The translations under genes were made by a program, and so were the position numbers. Of a stretch of 64,000 nt of DNA, positions 26,795 to 35,396 are shown piece after piece. The notes beneath the pieces were generated by a model. It was not told the DNA's origin, searched no databases, and was given only the letters and a program-made list of their open reading frames with translations. Within the stretch, counting starts at the first letter, position 1; each line of letters starts with the position of its first letter. Origin of the DNA: Algoriphagus winogradskyi (GTDB lineage: Bacteria > Bacteroidota > Bacteroidia > Cytophagales > Cyclobacteriaceae); assembly GCF_900182815.1 (NCBI RefSeq), contig NZ_FXUA01000001.1, positions 806,001-870,000 of the forward strand, written 5' to 3'.

Positions 26795-27333
26795 CAGCTT
26801 ACTTTAAAAACTTCATTATCATGTCCATTTTCTTTACTGTTAATATGGTCAATTTCTACAGGGGTTTCAAACAATTTCCCTAATCCTGAAAGTAATCCTT
26901 TCATAAAACCCACCAATCCATCTCGTTTTGAAATGTAATATAGTACTAATGAATTCTCCTCAATCTCTGCTATTTCAAACTCCGGAGGAGTCAGCTTTGG
27001 ATAAAGCAACATAATTCGATCATGAAAGAGTGGTAGGTTAATTAAAAACTCTTTTAGATTATTCCCGCCAGCTTTCATTAAGCCACCATACTTCTCATTG
27101 CCGGTTTTTAAAATCCACCATTCTCCAAAGACAAACAAAATTTCATCTACTGAGACATTTAATTCTTCCGAGGCAGCTTGTGCTAATTTAAAAGTTATTG
27201 AATCATCATAGGGCTCAGTACTGATGAAATAATCAATTTCTATCCCACTGTTTAATTTGATAATATCCCACTTCTCCTCTCCAAAATTAGTGGTAATGAG
27301 TTCCTGAATTGATTTATTTACTAATCCGTACAT
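26791..27333 (-). CDS. H-NOX heme nitric-oxide sensor
   Basis: A 180-residue soluble heme protein. His104 in LPLFHDRIML is the expected axial heme ligand. Pro117 in LTPPEF matches the heme-distorting proline, and YYISKR (Tyr133, Ser135, Arg137) is the YxSxR heme-propionate motif. At the position of the distal Tyr of oxygen-binding H-NOX (Thermoanaerobacter Tyr140) I align Gly142, so NO rather than O2 is predicted. The C-terminus has an extra acidic tail of about 18 residues. It is first in an operon with the HNOBA kinase (ATGA overlap). Two palindromes lie 110-145 bp upstream. Confidence 0.93.
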   Translation of the reverse strand: MYGLVNKSIQELITTNFGEEKWDIIKLNSGIEIDYFISTEPYDDSITFKLAQAASEELNVSVDEILFVFGEWWILKTGNEKYGGLMKAGGNNLKEFLINLPLFHDRIMLLYPKLTPPEFEIAEIEENSLVLYYISKRDGLVGFMKGLLSGLGKLFETPVEIDHINSKENGHDNEVFKVSW

Positions 27334-27440
27334 AGTGCTTTAGGTTGTATTTCATTTACCTAAAGAAAAATCAAGCCAAGTCCACTACCCCTCTTATTTG
27401 GGTATTTACTAAGGATTACTAACTATAAAACCACTTCAAA

Positions 27441-27476
27441 TTCCTAATACTGGAAGATCATTCCAGATTCTGGAAT
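27441..27476. promoter_or_regulatory. Paired palindromes upstream of H-NOX
   Basis: 27460-27476 is a perfect ATTCCA-GATTC-TGGAAT site abutting the stop of the NtrC-type gene. 27441-27455 is TTCCT-AATAC-TGGAA; centres are 20 bp apart. They sit 108-143 bp upstream of the H-NOX start, the usual distance of enhancer sites for sigma-54 activators. A TTGGCTT near 27393-27399 on the reverse strand could be a -24 element, but no good -12 GC is present. Confidence 0.7.
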
Positions 27477-28828
27477 CACTCAGTGTTAATTTCCCCCTCC
27501 TGAATCATTTTATAAATCGTACTTTTCCCAATATCCAAAACCTTAGCCGTTTCTATCACATCGCCATTATTTTTCTTTAAATAGTGATTGACGATATCAC
27601 AGGTGTGTTGCCTGAGTGTTTTATTTTCCATTAGAAAAACATTCTCTTTCTGCAGAGAAAAGAAACTAATATCTTCTCCTTTGATTTCTCCCTCATCAGC
27701 CATTACAGCAGCCAAGTCTATCACCGCTTTCAGCTCTCGTATATTCCCTGGGAATGGATATTTCAATAGTTTATCCTTTGCGTCTGTTGAAAGCGATAGA
27801 GGCGGGATTTTATTGCTCTTGGCAAATTCGCTTATAAAATGCTTCGCCAAAATCAGCACATCTGAACCTCGCTCTCTCAAGGGAGGCAAATCTATCGGCA
27901 ATCCCATCACCCTGAAAAATAGATCTTCTCTAAAATTCCCTTTTCGCACCTCTTCAGAGAGATTCTTATGCGTCGCAGTAATCACCCTTACATCCAACTT
28001 CACGGATTCATTCCCTCCCACCCTGGTCAACTCTCGCTCTTGCAAAACCCTGAGCAATTTTGATTGAAGATTAAGGTCCATTTCAGCGATTTCGTCCAGA
28101 AAAATTGTACCTCCTATAGCCTCCTCAAACTTGCCTATTTTACGACTCATTGCTCCAGTGAAAGCTCCTTTTTCATATCCGAACAGCTCACTTTCAATTA
28201 GATCTTTTGGTATAGCAGCCATGTTTACTGCCACGAAGCTCTTTTTCTTTCGATCGCTATTATAATGGATTGCTTTTGCCACCACCTCTTTACCTGTACC
28301 AGTCTCACCGGTGATAGACACATTGATATTGGTTCGAATAGACTTTTCGATCAATGTGAAGACTTTCTTCAGCACTGGGCTATTTCCCAGAATTGATTTT
28401 TCAAAAGAAAATTTTTGTCCTAACTCCTCTTTTAAAGTCTCTACTTCTTTTTTTAGAGATTGATTTTCCCTGATCTTAATTACGCTGTTCCAGAGCAGGT
28501 CTTTTGTTGCCTCATCTTTTACCAGGTAATCACTGACTCCTGCCTTAAGTAGCCCCACAGCTACACTTATATCCTCCTGGGAGCTAATTACAACGACTGG
28601 AATAGTAGGATCAAACTCTTTGATCTTTTGAAAAAGCTTATCCCCAGATAAGTCAGGTAGGGAAAAATCTACGGTAATAAGGTCCGGCTTCTCGTGGAGC
28701 TTTGTAAGGCAAGCTTTGGCCGTTGAAAACAGATTGACATTATAATCCGGATTTAAACTCAAATGATATTCGAGTATCTGACCATACCAAGGGTCATCTT
28801 CCACGATAAATATTTTAAACTGGCTCAT
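27476..28828 (-). CDS. NtrC-family sigma-54-dependent response regulator
   Basis: A 450-residue activator. The receiver is at about 1-120 (DD at 11-12; phosphoacceptor Asp54 in ITVDFSLPD). The AAA+ domain at about 145-370 has Walker A GETGTGKE, the sigma-54 contact motif GAFTGA (complete, so sigma-54 interaction is expected), Walker [14 protein letters not shown], and an arginine-finger region (FREDLFFR). A Fis-type HTH ends the protein ([21 protein letters not shown]). It lies directly upstream of the H-NOX operon on the same strand, with a palindrome in front of it and another behind it. It is the best candidate to bind the TTCCA-N5-TGGAA sites. Confidence 0.95.
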   Translation of the reverse strand: MSQFKIFIVEDDPWYGQILEYHLSLNPDYNVNLFSTAKACLTKLHEKPDLITVDFSLPDLSGDKLFQKIKEFDPTIPVVVISSQEDISVAVGLLKAGVSDYLVKDEATKDLLWNSVIKIRENQSLKKEVETLKEELGQKFSFEKSILGNSPVLKKVFTLIEKSIRTNINVSITGETGTGKEVVAKAIHYNSDRKKKSFVAVNMAAIPKDLIESELFGYEKGAFTGAMSRKIGKFEEAIGGTIFLDEIAEMDLNLQSKLLRVLQERELTRVGGNESVKLDVRVITATHKNLSEEVRKGNFREDLFFRVMGLPIDLPPLRERGSDVLILAKHFISEFAKSNKIPPLSLSTDAKDKLLKYPFPGNIRELKAVIDLAAVMADEGEIKGEDISFFSLQKENVFLMENKTLRQHTCDIVNHYLKKNNGDVIETAKVLDIGKSTIYKMIQEGEINTE

Positions 28829-28890
28829 AGCGTTTCATTAGTCCAATAAGTTACAAAAAGGAAATAGAAGGGATACATTTTTTGGAATTT

Positions 28891-28907
28891 TTTCCATTAT
28901 ATGGAAA
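28891..28907. promoter_or_regulatory. Palindrome between the NtrC-type gene and the glycan operon
   Basis: Perfect TTTCCA-TTATA-TGGAAA, 63-79 bp upstream of the NtrC-type gene start and about 100 bp upstream of the divergent glycosyltransferase. An extra half-site TGGAA is at 28883-28887. It could serve autoregulation, the glycan operon, or both. Confidence 0.65.
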
Positions 28908-29005
28908 ATACAGATTAGTGAAAATACATATACCTTTATTAATCAGTTACTTATGAAAATGGTTTATGATTTGAATAAATGTTGGCACACCGAAAAACAA
29001 CTGGG

Positions 29006-29887
29006 ATGACAACGATACAAATTCAAAAACACCAAAACGAAATCAATCATTTACTTCAGAGTGCTTTGAAATACGAGCCAGAGATTCAGCATAGGTACGC
29101 CATCGTAGTCCCTTGCTACAATGAGGAAAAAAGATTTGCGTATCAAGAGTTTAAAACGTTTGCCCAAAGCCACCCTGAAGTATTGCTTTGCTTAGTGAAT
29201 GATGGCAGCAAGGATAAAACCTTAGCGGTGCTCAGAGGTATTCAAACTGAAAGCCCGGGGAATATTGTGGTTTTTGATATGCCTCAAAATGGAGGTAAAT
29301 CAGAGGCTGTAAGACAAGGAATGTTATTTGTCCATAAGAATTACGATTCTAACCTGATTGGATTTTTGGATGCAGATTTAGCTACCACGCCTGAGGAATG
29401 GTTGATGATGGCAAAGTATAAAGAAAATCATCCTAAATACGGTGCTATAGTAGGTAGTAGAATTCAGCGTTTGGGTGCAGAGATAAAACGCGACGATAGT
29501 AGATCATTAGCTAGTAAAGTGATAAAAAAAATCATCAAGTCTATTCTAAAAGCAAATTTTCAAGACACCCAATGCGGGGCTAAAATTTTCCAAAGAAACC
29601 TCGTCCCATTTTTATTTAAAACCCAGTTCCAGACACCTTGGCTTTTTGATGTGGAAATCTTCCTCAGACTACAAGGAAAGTTCGGTAAAACCACCTTGCA
29701 AAAAGGAGTGCTTGAATACCCACTGCTTTACTGGTCCGAGATCGGTGATTCTAGGTTAAAGCTAAAAGACACCATCAAGATCCCTGTTCAACTTCTAGGG
29801 CTATACTATCACTATCAAATAAAAAGCAAACCTAAGGGAATCATAACCGCCAATAAATCAAGTGTATCACTTCCAAAAGCCAATTAA
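29006..29887 (+). CDS. GT2 glycosyltransferase (dolichyl-phosphate glucosyl/mannosyl transferase-like)
   Basis: A 293-residue family 2 transferase. The GT-A nucleotide-binding core reads YAIVVPCYNEEKR, then LVNDGSKDKT, then GGKSEAVRQGM and LIGFLDADLATTPEEW with the DxD-like metal site. QDTQCGAKIFQR matches the acceptor-loop motif of DPM1/ALG5-type enzymes that load a sugar on a polyprenyl phosphate. No C-terminal membrane helices are seen. I chose the ATG at 29006 because it gives a leader; an ATG at 28979 in frame adds nine residues. First gene of a seven-gene co-oriented unit. Confidence 0.9.
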   Translation: MTTIQIQKHQNEINHLLQSALKYEPEIQHRYAIVVPCYNEEKRFAYQEFKTFAQSHPEVLLCLVNDGSKDKTLAVLRGIQTESPGNIVVFDMPQNGGKSEAVRQGMLFVHKNYDSNLIGFLDADLATTPEEWLMMAKYKENHPKYGAIVGSRIQRLGAEIKRDDSRSLASKVIKKIIKSILKANFQDTQCGAKIFQRNLVPFLFKTQFQTPWLFDVEIFLRLQGKFGKTTLQKGVLEYPLLYWSEIGDSRLKLKDTIKIPVQLLGLYYHYQIKSKPKGIITANKSSVSLPKAN

Positions 29888-29894
29888 TAATCTT

Positions 29895-30980
29895 ATGAAA
29901 AATCAAAATAATTATGTCGCAATTATGGCCGGAGGAGTTGGAAGCAGATTTTGGCCAATGAGCAAAACCAGCTATCCAAAGCAATTTTTGGATATACTAA
30001 ATACAGGAAAAACATTGATCCAGTCCACATATGATCGATACACTTCGTTTATCCCTGAAGAGAATATTTTCGTGGTCACGTCAGAAGAATATGTCTCTAT
30101 CGTGAGAGAACAATTGCCCATGCTCCCTGCAGAAAACATAGTGGCAGAACCACAACGAAAAAACACTGCTGCTTGTGTAGCCTATATCTCCTTCAAACTG
30201 CAGAAAATCAACCCAAATGCTAATATGATTGTGGCACCCAGTGACCACCTGATTGGAGATTTGGATTTGTTTACCCAGACTTGCCAAAAGGCTTTAGATT
30301 ATACTTCAAGTAGCTATTCTTTTGTGACACTAGGTATTAAGCCTACACACCCAAATACTGGATATGGCTATATTCAGTACGATGAGAACAAAAGCTCCGA
30401 AGGAATCTTTCAGGTAAACCGATTCACAGAGAAGCCTGACCTATCCACCGCTAGAGAATTTTTGTCAGAAGGAAATTACCTCTGGAATTCAGGAATATTT
30501 ATTTGGAAGGCTGAAGACATTATTGATTCATTTTGGGAGCATTCTCAATACATATATGATTTATTTAAAGATATTGAGGCAGACTTAAATACTGAAAAAG
30601 AAGCTGAGGCAATCCGAAAAGTCTATGAGGTTTGTCCTTCTACTTCTATTGATTATGCCATAATGGAGAAAGCTAATAACGTCTTTCTAATTCCTTCGGA
30701 TTTCTCATGGAATGATTTAGGAACTTGGAATAGTGCTTGGGAAAACTTCTCAAAAGATGAAGAAATGAATGCCAGCAATAGCAACAGCACAATTCTAGTA
30801 GATAGCAAAGGTTGCTTGGTTCATTCAAACGAACAAAAGCTCATGGTGATCGGCGGTCTAGAAGATTTGATCATCGTCAATACACCCGAGGCACTGCTTA
30901 TCTGTAAAAAAGAAAATGAGCAACAAATCAAGGAATACGTCGCTAAAGTCAGGAAAGTAAAAGGAGAACTTTATATTTAG
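29895..30980 (+). CDS. manC: Mannose-1-phosphate guanylyltransferase
   Basis: A 361-residue enzyme making GDP-mannose from mannose-1-phosphate and GTP. The signature MAGGVGSRFWPMSKTSYPKQF is near the N-terminus (GGxGxRxWP pyrophosphorylase motif), VEPxRKNTAAC-type and APSDHLI motifs follow, FTEKPD near residue 180 carries the sugar-phosphate-binding lysine, and NSGIFIWK and SIDYAIMEK follow. Length fits the short, single-domain GMP type without an isomerase domain. The ATG at 29895, 7 bp after the previous stop, is preferred over an upstream start within the GT2 gene. The broken cupin gene nearby could once have provided the isomerase step. Confidence 0.95.
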   Translation: MKNQNNYVAIMAGGVGSRFWPMSKTSYPKQFLDILNTGKTLIQSTYDRYTSFIPEENIFVVTSEEYVSIVREQLPMLPAENIVAEPQRKNTAACVAYISFKLQKINPNANMIVAPSDHLIGDLDLFTQTCQKALDYTSSSYSFVTLGIKPTHPNTGYGYIQYDENKSSEGIFQVNRFTEKPDLSTAREFLSEGNYLWNSGIFIWKAEDIIDSFWEHSQYIYDLFKDIEADLNTEKEAEAIRKVYEVCPSTSIDYAIMEKANNVFLIPSDFSWNDLGTWNSAWENFSKDEEMNASNSNSTILVDSKGCLVHSNEQKLMVIGGLEDLIIVNTPEALLICKKENEQQIKEYVAKVRKVKGELYI

Positions 30981-30997
30981 TAAAAAAGGATTAGCAC

Positions 30998-33900
30998 GTG
31001 AAGAGTCAAGACACTATGTTATGGGAGGAATTTATAGGGAAAAGGCTGCTTTTGGTAGCCTTATCTCTTGGACTAATTACTCATGGGATAATTGTCTACT
31101 TCACCTTGCCCCAGACCTATGACGCCTATGTGCATATGTTTTTCGCGGATCATTATTCCAGGTTTTGGTTTGAGCCGTGGGAATATCGCTGGTATACGGG
31201 TTTTCTGACCATCAGCTATCCACCTTTAGTTCACCAGCTTCTAGCTCTGATCAGTAAAGTATTTCCGCTGAAAATTGCCTTTAGCATCTATTCAATAGTG
31301 ATTTTTGAAGCTTTGATCATCGGAATCTATCGATTCACCAAGATGTTCTATTCGAAGCAGACTGCTGGAGTCGCAGCTATTCTGGCAGTGGTATTGAGCT
31401 CGCTAGTAGAGACACTTCACGTATATGGTCAAGTACCCACGCTCACAGGACTGGCTTTCTTGCTAAACTCATTACCATTTCTTTACCAATATTTCAAAAC
31501 ATCTGATTGGAGGTACCTAATCATGGCTTGGGCTTTTATCGGCGTAGTCGTGAGCTCCCACCATGTTACTGCTATTTTTGGAATGGTGTTTTTTATAGCT
31601 CCTACAGTACTAATGGCGCTGATAGACAGACACCCAGAGTTGGGAAAAAAGAATCTATTTGGAAGGTTTTTCCCTGATTTGCTAAAAGTCATTTGGGGTA
31701 ATATGTGGCGAATACTACTCTTCGGTGTTACAACAATCATCTTGACTATTACGCTGATTTTCCCGTATTGGTATTGGAGTCGAACCGACCCTATCAGTCA
31801 AGTATCAATTCCTCATGGATCGAGAGACAATTTTCTCGAGGTTACCAGCTCAGGATTGGTTTTTTATATCATCCCTCTACTACTGATTTTCGCCTTGCTT
31901 CCGGCGATCTCCTTTTTGATCACCCGAAAGAAAAGACACCTAGGATGGGCAGTTTCCTTCTATATCTGCCTTTTACTTGGAAGTGGCGGCACCACCCCCC
32001 TTCCCAGACTTATGCTAGGCGAAGCCGCATTCAATATCTTGACTCTGGATCGTTTTGGATTTTGGGCTTCTATCATCGCCATACCATACATGAGTCATTT
32101 GCTGGTTTCCTTTTTAGGCGGAAACATCAAAAATTATTGGACAAAAAAATACGGGGAAACTTCACACTTCCTTATCTCAGGAGTGAGCGGTTTTTCCTAT
32201 CTCCTATTTATCATATACATTTTTCATTTGGCTAGTTTTCGCCCGCTACAGCCCAAATCTGTGGAGATTGAGCCCATCATCAATTTTCTAAACCGGGACG
32301 ATCACATGCGTTGGCGCTTTCTGACGCTTGGCTTCGGGGACCAAATGGCCTGGCTTTCTTCCAATACTCTGGCAGCTACGATTGATGGCAACTACCACTC
32401 CGCCAGAAGGCTTCCCGAAATGACTTCCCGCGCAGTGGAAAGATTGGAAAATGCAAAATACCTAATGGAAGAAGGCATGGCTTCATTGAACGACTTCCTC
32501 ACCGTAGCAGAAAAATACCAGCTGAAATACGTATTCAGCAATGACAGGTATTATGATCCTCTCCTCTTTTACACAGGCTGGAATAGAACCATTAGTTTAG
32601 AAAATGGGATCATCGTTTGGGAAAAAGGCAATATTTCCACCATACAACCTATCAAACCGAAAGAGCTAAATCCTTTGCTTAAAAAAGCTTGGGGAATTCT
32701 CCCCATATCTACTTTACTGGTTGCTATAGGTCTCACTTTTGTTTACTTATTCTATTTCAAAAAAACTCAGGAAGAGCTGGTAGCAGATGAAGAAGTGAGC
32801 ATATATCCCAAACCGGTAATTTATTTGACAGCATGGCTACCCTTTGTTATGTTCAGCAGCTTTTTGGTCTTTCAGATCTATGAGCTTTTACTGATCGATG
32901 AGCAAAAGGACCCTACGACTACAATTTATTCCCATTTTGATGATTTAGATTTCCAGCGATTTGAAGAAGCATTTCAATTTTTTACCCCCGGGCCTTCCTA
33001 TAGTCTTGATCAATATTTACTGGAAAAATCAGTAAGCGATGGAGGTTTATTGCCGTCTTTTGCAAAGCTCGATGCACTCAAAATAGATACGCTAGAGCTG
33101 GAGGAAAATTCAGCCAAAATGAACGTCCTAAGCACTTGGAGAACTTCTTTAGGCAATAGGGAGAAGCAAGAAGTGATGAACTTGGAAAAATTAGGGTCCA
33201 AATGGTACATCACCCCTCCTAAACTTGACTTGGAAATTCCTGAAGAACAAGTAATTACTTACAATTACACACTATTCAAGAAAATGGGGAAGCGTAAAAT
33301 CAGTAGTTTTCCAACCGTAAAAGACGACCGGATCAAGAAGCCATTTGCTGGATTTTATCAGGCAAATTTGATTCAAGTAGGTGAAGAATATAACCTTACC
33401 GGAGAGCTGATCAACGCCGATAATATCCCGATCACTTTAGCACTAAAAGCCGTGGTAACTTATGAAAATGATAGCTCAGCTACATTTTTCCCGAAAACAA
33501 ATTTCCATTACAATCTTGCACCAAAGGCTTCTACCTGGTTTCAGTTACCACTGGGAATGCAAGAGTTGGAAGACCAAAAGAAAATTACATCAATCAGGCT
33601 GGAGTTAGAAACTGACATCAGTGAGCGTGGCTATATCAGAGGTGGCGAATTAGGCTATAAGACACTCACAGAAACTCCAGATGAAATGCTGTTTGAAGCT
33701 TCCATGAAAAATCCCTTTACCGTAGAAATAACTATCCCGGGTGTACTTATTTCTGAAAAAGACGATCTAGGAAGGATCCTTCAGGTAGACCTATGGACCT
33801 ATCCTAAATCTATACGTAGCGGGCTGGAAGGTAATTTTGAAATTCCTTTCCAAAAAATAGGTTCAAACTCAAAGGTCCTCACCCACCTACCGATAGAACT

Positions 33901-34021
33901 TCAAATTAACGGTCAAAGGAGACAAATGCTAGACGAATTACCAGCAAGTCAACCTTCCCCAAATGAAAGAATCAGCTTATTGCCTCATTGTTTTTTATCT
34001 CAAGAAATCTACCTTCAATGA
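30998..34021 (+). CDS. 1007-residue polytopic membrane protein, probable GT-C-like glycosyltransferase (PTPS-related)
   Basis: A large membrane protein with about 10-12 helices in residues 15-420, two more near 565 and 615, and a long C-terminal periplasmic region (about 640-1007). The N-terminal part (YDAYVHMFFADHYSRFWFEPWEYRWYTG; SYPPLVHQLLALIS) resembles the '6-pyruvoyl-tetrahydropterin synthase related' membrane family and GT-C enzymes using lipid-linked sugars, with acidic residues in the first loop. The GTG start at 30998 gives 17 bp spacing; an internal ATG (MLWEEF) is possible. It overlaps the next gene by 4 bp. Activity is inferred from the fold and neighbours. Confidence 0.75.
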   Translation: MKSQDTMLWEEFIGKRLLLVALSLGLITHGIIVYFTLPQTYDAYVHMFFADHYSRFWFEPWEYRWYTGFLTISYPPLVHQLLALISKVFPLKIAFSIYSIVIFEALIIGIYRFTKMFYSKQTAGVAAILAVVLSSLVETLHVYGQVPTLTGLAFLLNSLPFLYQYFKTSDWRYLIMAWAFIGVVVSSHHVTAIFGMVFFIAPTVLMALIDRHPELGKKNLFGRFFPDLLKVIWGNMWRILLFGVTTIILTITLIFPYWYWSRTDPISQVSIPHGSRDNFLEVTSSGLVFYIIPLLLIFALLPAISFLITRKKRHLGWAVSFYICLLLGSGGTTPLPRLMLGEAAFNILTLDRFGFWASIIAIPYMSHLLVSFLGGNIKNYWTKKYGETSHFLISGVSGFSYLLFIIYIFHLASFRPLQPKSVEIEPIINFLNRDDHMRWRFLTLGFGDQMAWLSSNTLAATIDGNYHSARRLPEMTSRAVERLENAKYLMEEGMASLNDFLTVAEKYQLKYVFSNDRYYDPLLFYTGWNRTISLENGIIVWEKGNISTIQPIKPKELNPLLKKAWGILPISTLLVAIGLTFVYLFYFKKTQEELVADEEVSIYPKPVIYLTAWLPFVMFSSFLVFQIYELLLIDEQKDPTTTIYSHFDDLDFQRFEEAFQFFTPGPSYSLDQYLLEKSVSDGGLLPSFAKLDALKIDTLELEENSAKMNVLSTWRTSLGNREKQEVMNLEKLGSKWYITPPKLDLEIPEEQVITYNYTLFKKMGKRKISSFPTVKDDRIKKPFAGFYQANLIQVGEEYNLTGELINADNIPITLALKAVVTYENDSSATFFPKTNFHYNLAPKASTWFQLPLGMQELEDQKKITSIRLELETDISERGYIRGGELGYKTLTETPDEMLFEASMKNPFTVEITIPGVLISEKDDLGRILQVDLWTYPKSIRSGLEGNFEIPFQKIGSNSKVLTHLPIELQINGQRRQMLDELPASQPSPNERISLLPHCFLSQEIYLQ

Positions 34022-34839
34022 AACGACTACTATTATTCATGATAGGTAACTTACTTTTTGGCTGCCAGCAAGAAAAGGTTACAAAACCTGAGATGTTGAA
34101 TCCAAAAGCAACATTTGTGGTCAACCTAGACAGTCTTCTATTTGAGGCAGAAGCACGTGAATGGCAGGCCTGGGTGAGTACGGCAGTTCAGGTTATTTAT
34201 CCTGAAGTAACCCAACATGAGCAACAATTAAGCATTTCTATCAATCCGAAAAATGGAGTAATAGAAGGCTCTGCTTACCTTACGCTTCAGGCAGGAGAGG
34301 ATCAATTTGTTTATCCTATTTATCTCAGAAACCCTAAAGAAACGCGCAATTTGGTAGATCTGCGAAGTCCGAAAACAGTCAATACTGATTCTTCAATGAT
34401 TCAGCAACAAATTCTATATTCCTACGACCATTCAGGTAACCTATCTGTTTTGGAAGAAGGGGTATACTTCAAGGAAAATTCAATAGGATTAAATCCAAAA
34501 ACAGGAACATTCAAAGGCATAACAGCAAGCAGACAATCCAGTTTCTATGTAGACCCTGGAACTGTCACTGAAATTCCCCTAAGTATTTCAATTGATGATT
34601 ATGCAAGCACGGTTACATTCAAAGCTGGCCCACTAGTAGATCAATATAAAAACGAGGTAGCAGATGGTACTCTCGTGTTATTTCTCTTTGAAAAAGACAA
34701 CTACCAAAAAAGAATTGAAGCAGTAGTAAAAGATGGTTACAGTATTCTGACTTCACCCTACTCCGAAGTAGAAAATGGTAAAATAAAAGTAAGAATTGCT
34801 CACATTTATTCTCAAACCTTAACTATCCAGAAGCTATGA
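34018..34839 (+). CDS. Lipoprotein of unknown function in the glycan operon
   Basis: A 273-residue protein starting MKRLLLFMIGNLLFGCQQE, with a lipobox LFGC (Cys16). The mature part is beta-rich with Ig-like features (SINPKNGVIEGSAYLTLQ, TVTFKAGPLVDQYKNEVADGTLVLFLFE). I do not recognise a family. The ATG at 34018 overlaps the previous stop (ATGA), which is why I prefer it to a start 30 bp upstream. It probably sits in the outer or inner membrane facing the periplasm and acts with the membrane enzyme. Confidence 0.75.
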   Translation: MKRLLLFMIGNLLFGCQQEKVTKPEMLNPKATFVVNLDSLLFEAEAREWQAWVSTAVQVIYPEVTQHEQQLSISINPKNGVIEGSAYLTLQAGEDQFVYPIYLRNPKETRNLVDLRSPKTVNTDSSMIQQQILYSYDHSGNLSVLEEGVYFKENSIGLNPKTGTFKGITASRQSSFYVDPGTVTEIPLSISIDDYASTVTFKAGPLVDQYKNEVADGTLVLFLFEKDNYQKRIEAVVKDGYSILTSPYSEVENGKIKVRIAHIYSQTLTIQKL

Positions 34840-35396
34840 CCAGATGGATATTCCTAGGATTTCTACTGATAGTTGGGGCATTACTGATCTCCATGTCCCG
34901 ACTTCAGGTAAAAAATGATGATGTCCCCTATTTTCTTAGATATGATTCGATTGCAGCTAATTCTAACCCTCAAATTGACCTAGAAATTGAATCAGTTATT
35001 GTTCCTTCTGAACAGCAAATAGAAAAGCTTTTGGAAGATTATGCAGCAATTTGGGCACATCTGAACGAGCTCTATCAGCATTCTAACCCTAAGCCCAATA
35101 AAGAACGATTTACAGAACGATTCTACGTCAATCTTGCTGAGAACTATCAAGAAGGCCCACCCGGTCCCATCCGACGAACGAATTTAAGTCATGCTATTCA
35201 GATAAAAACTTGGTCAAAAGACGGACTAGCCTGTAATATACTTGACAGTTTAGCTGTATTCCAGTATCGGTTTCCTGATAACACCAGCCAAACCAGCGAA
35301 GCAAAAATTGCAGTTAGCCTTCTATTCCAAGGAGACAACTGGAGATTAGATGCCATCAGATTTATTGAGGAAAAAACCACAACCCCGACACCATGA
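34836..35396 (+). CDS. Membrane-anchored periplasmic protein in the glycan operon
   Basis: A 186-residue protein with one N-terminal membrane helix (IFLGFLLIVGALLISM) and a soluble region of about 160 residues ending in an NTF2-like pattern (GDNWRLDAIRFIEEK). No catalytic motif is recognised. It overlaps both neighbours by 4 bp, so its synthesis is tied to the lipoprotein and the GT4 enzyme. Possibly an accessory or scaffold subunit. Confidence 0.7.
   Translation: MTRWIFLGFLLIVGALLISMSRLQVKNDDVPYFLRYDSIAANSNPQIDLEIESVIVPSEQQIEKLLEDYAAIWAHLNELYQHSNPKPNKERFTERFYVNLAENYQEGPPGPIRRTNLSHAIQIKTWSKDGLACNILDSLAVFQYRFPDNTSQTSEAKIAVSLLFQGDNWRLDAIRFIEEKTTTPTP

Noticed and set aside
28982..28997. TTGGCAC as the -24 element of a sigma-54 promoter for the glycan operon
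   Set aside because: The -24 half matches perfectly, but the -12 position has AA instead of GC, and a start there would fall at or inside the first codons of the GT2 gene.
31705..32235. 176-codon frame overlapping the large membrane protein
   Set aside because: Same strand, shifted frame; the main frame carries helices and continues on both sides.
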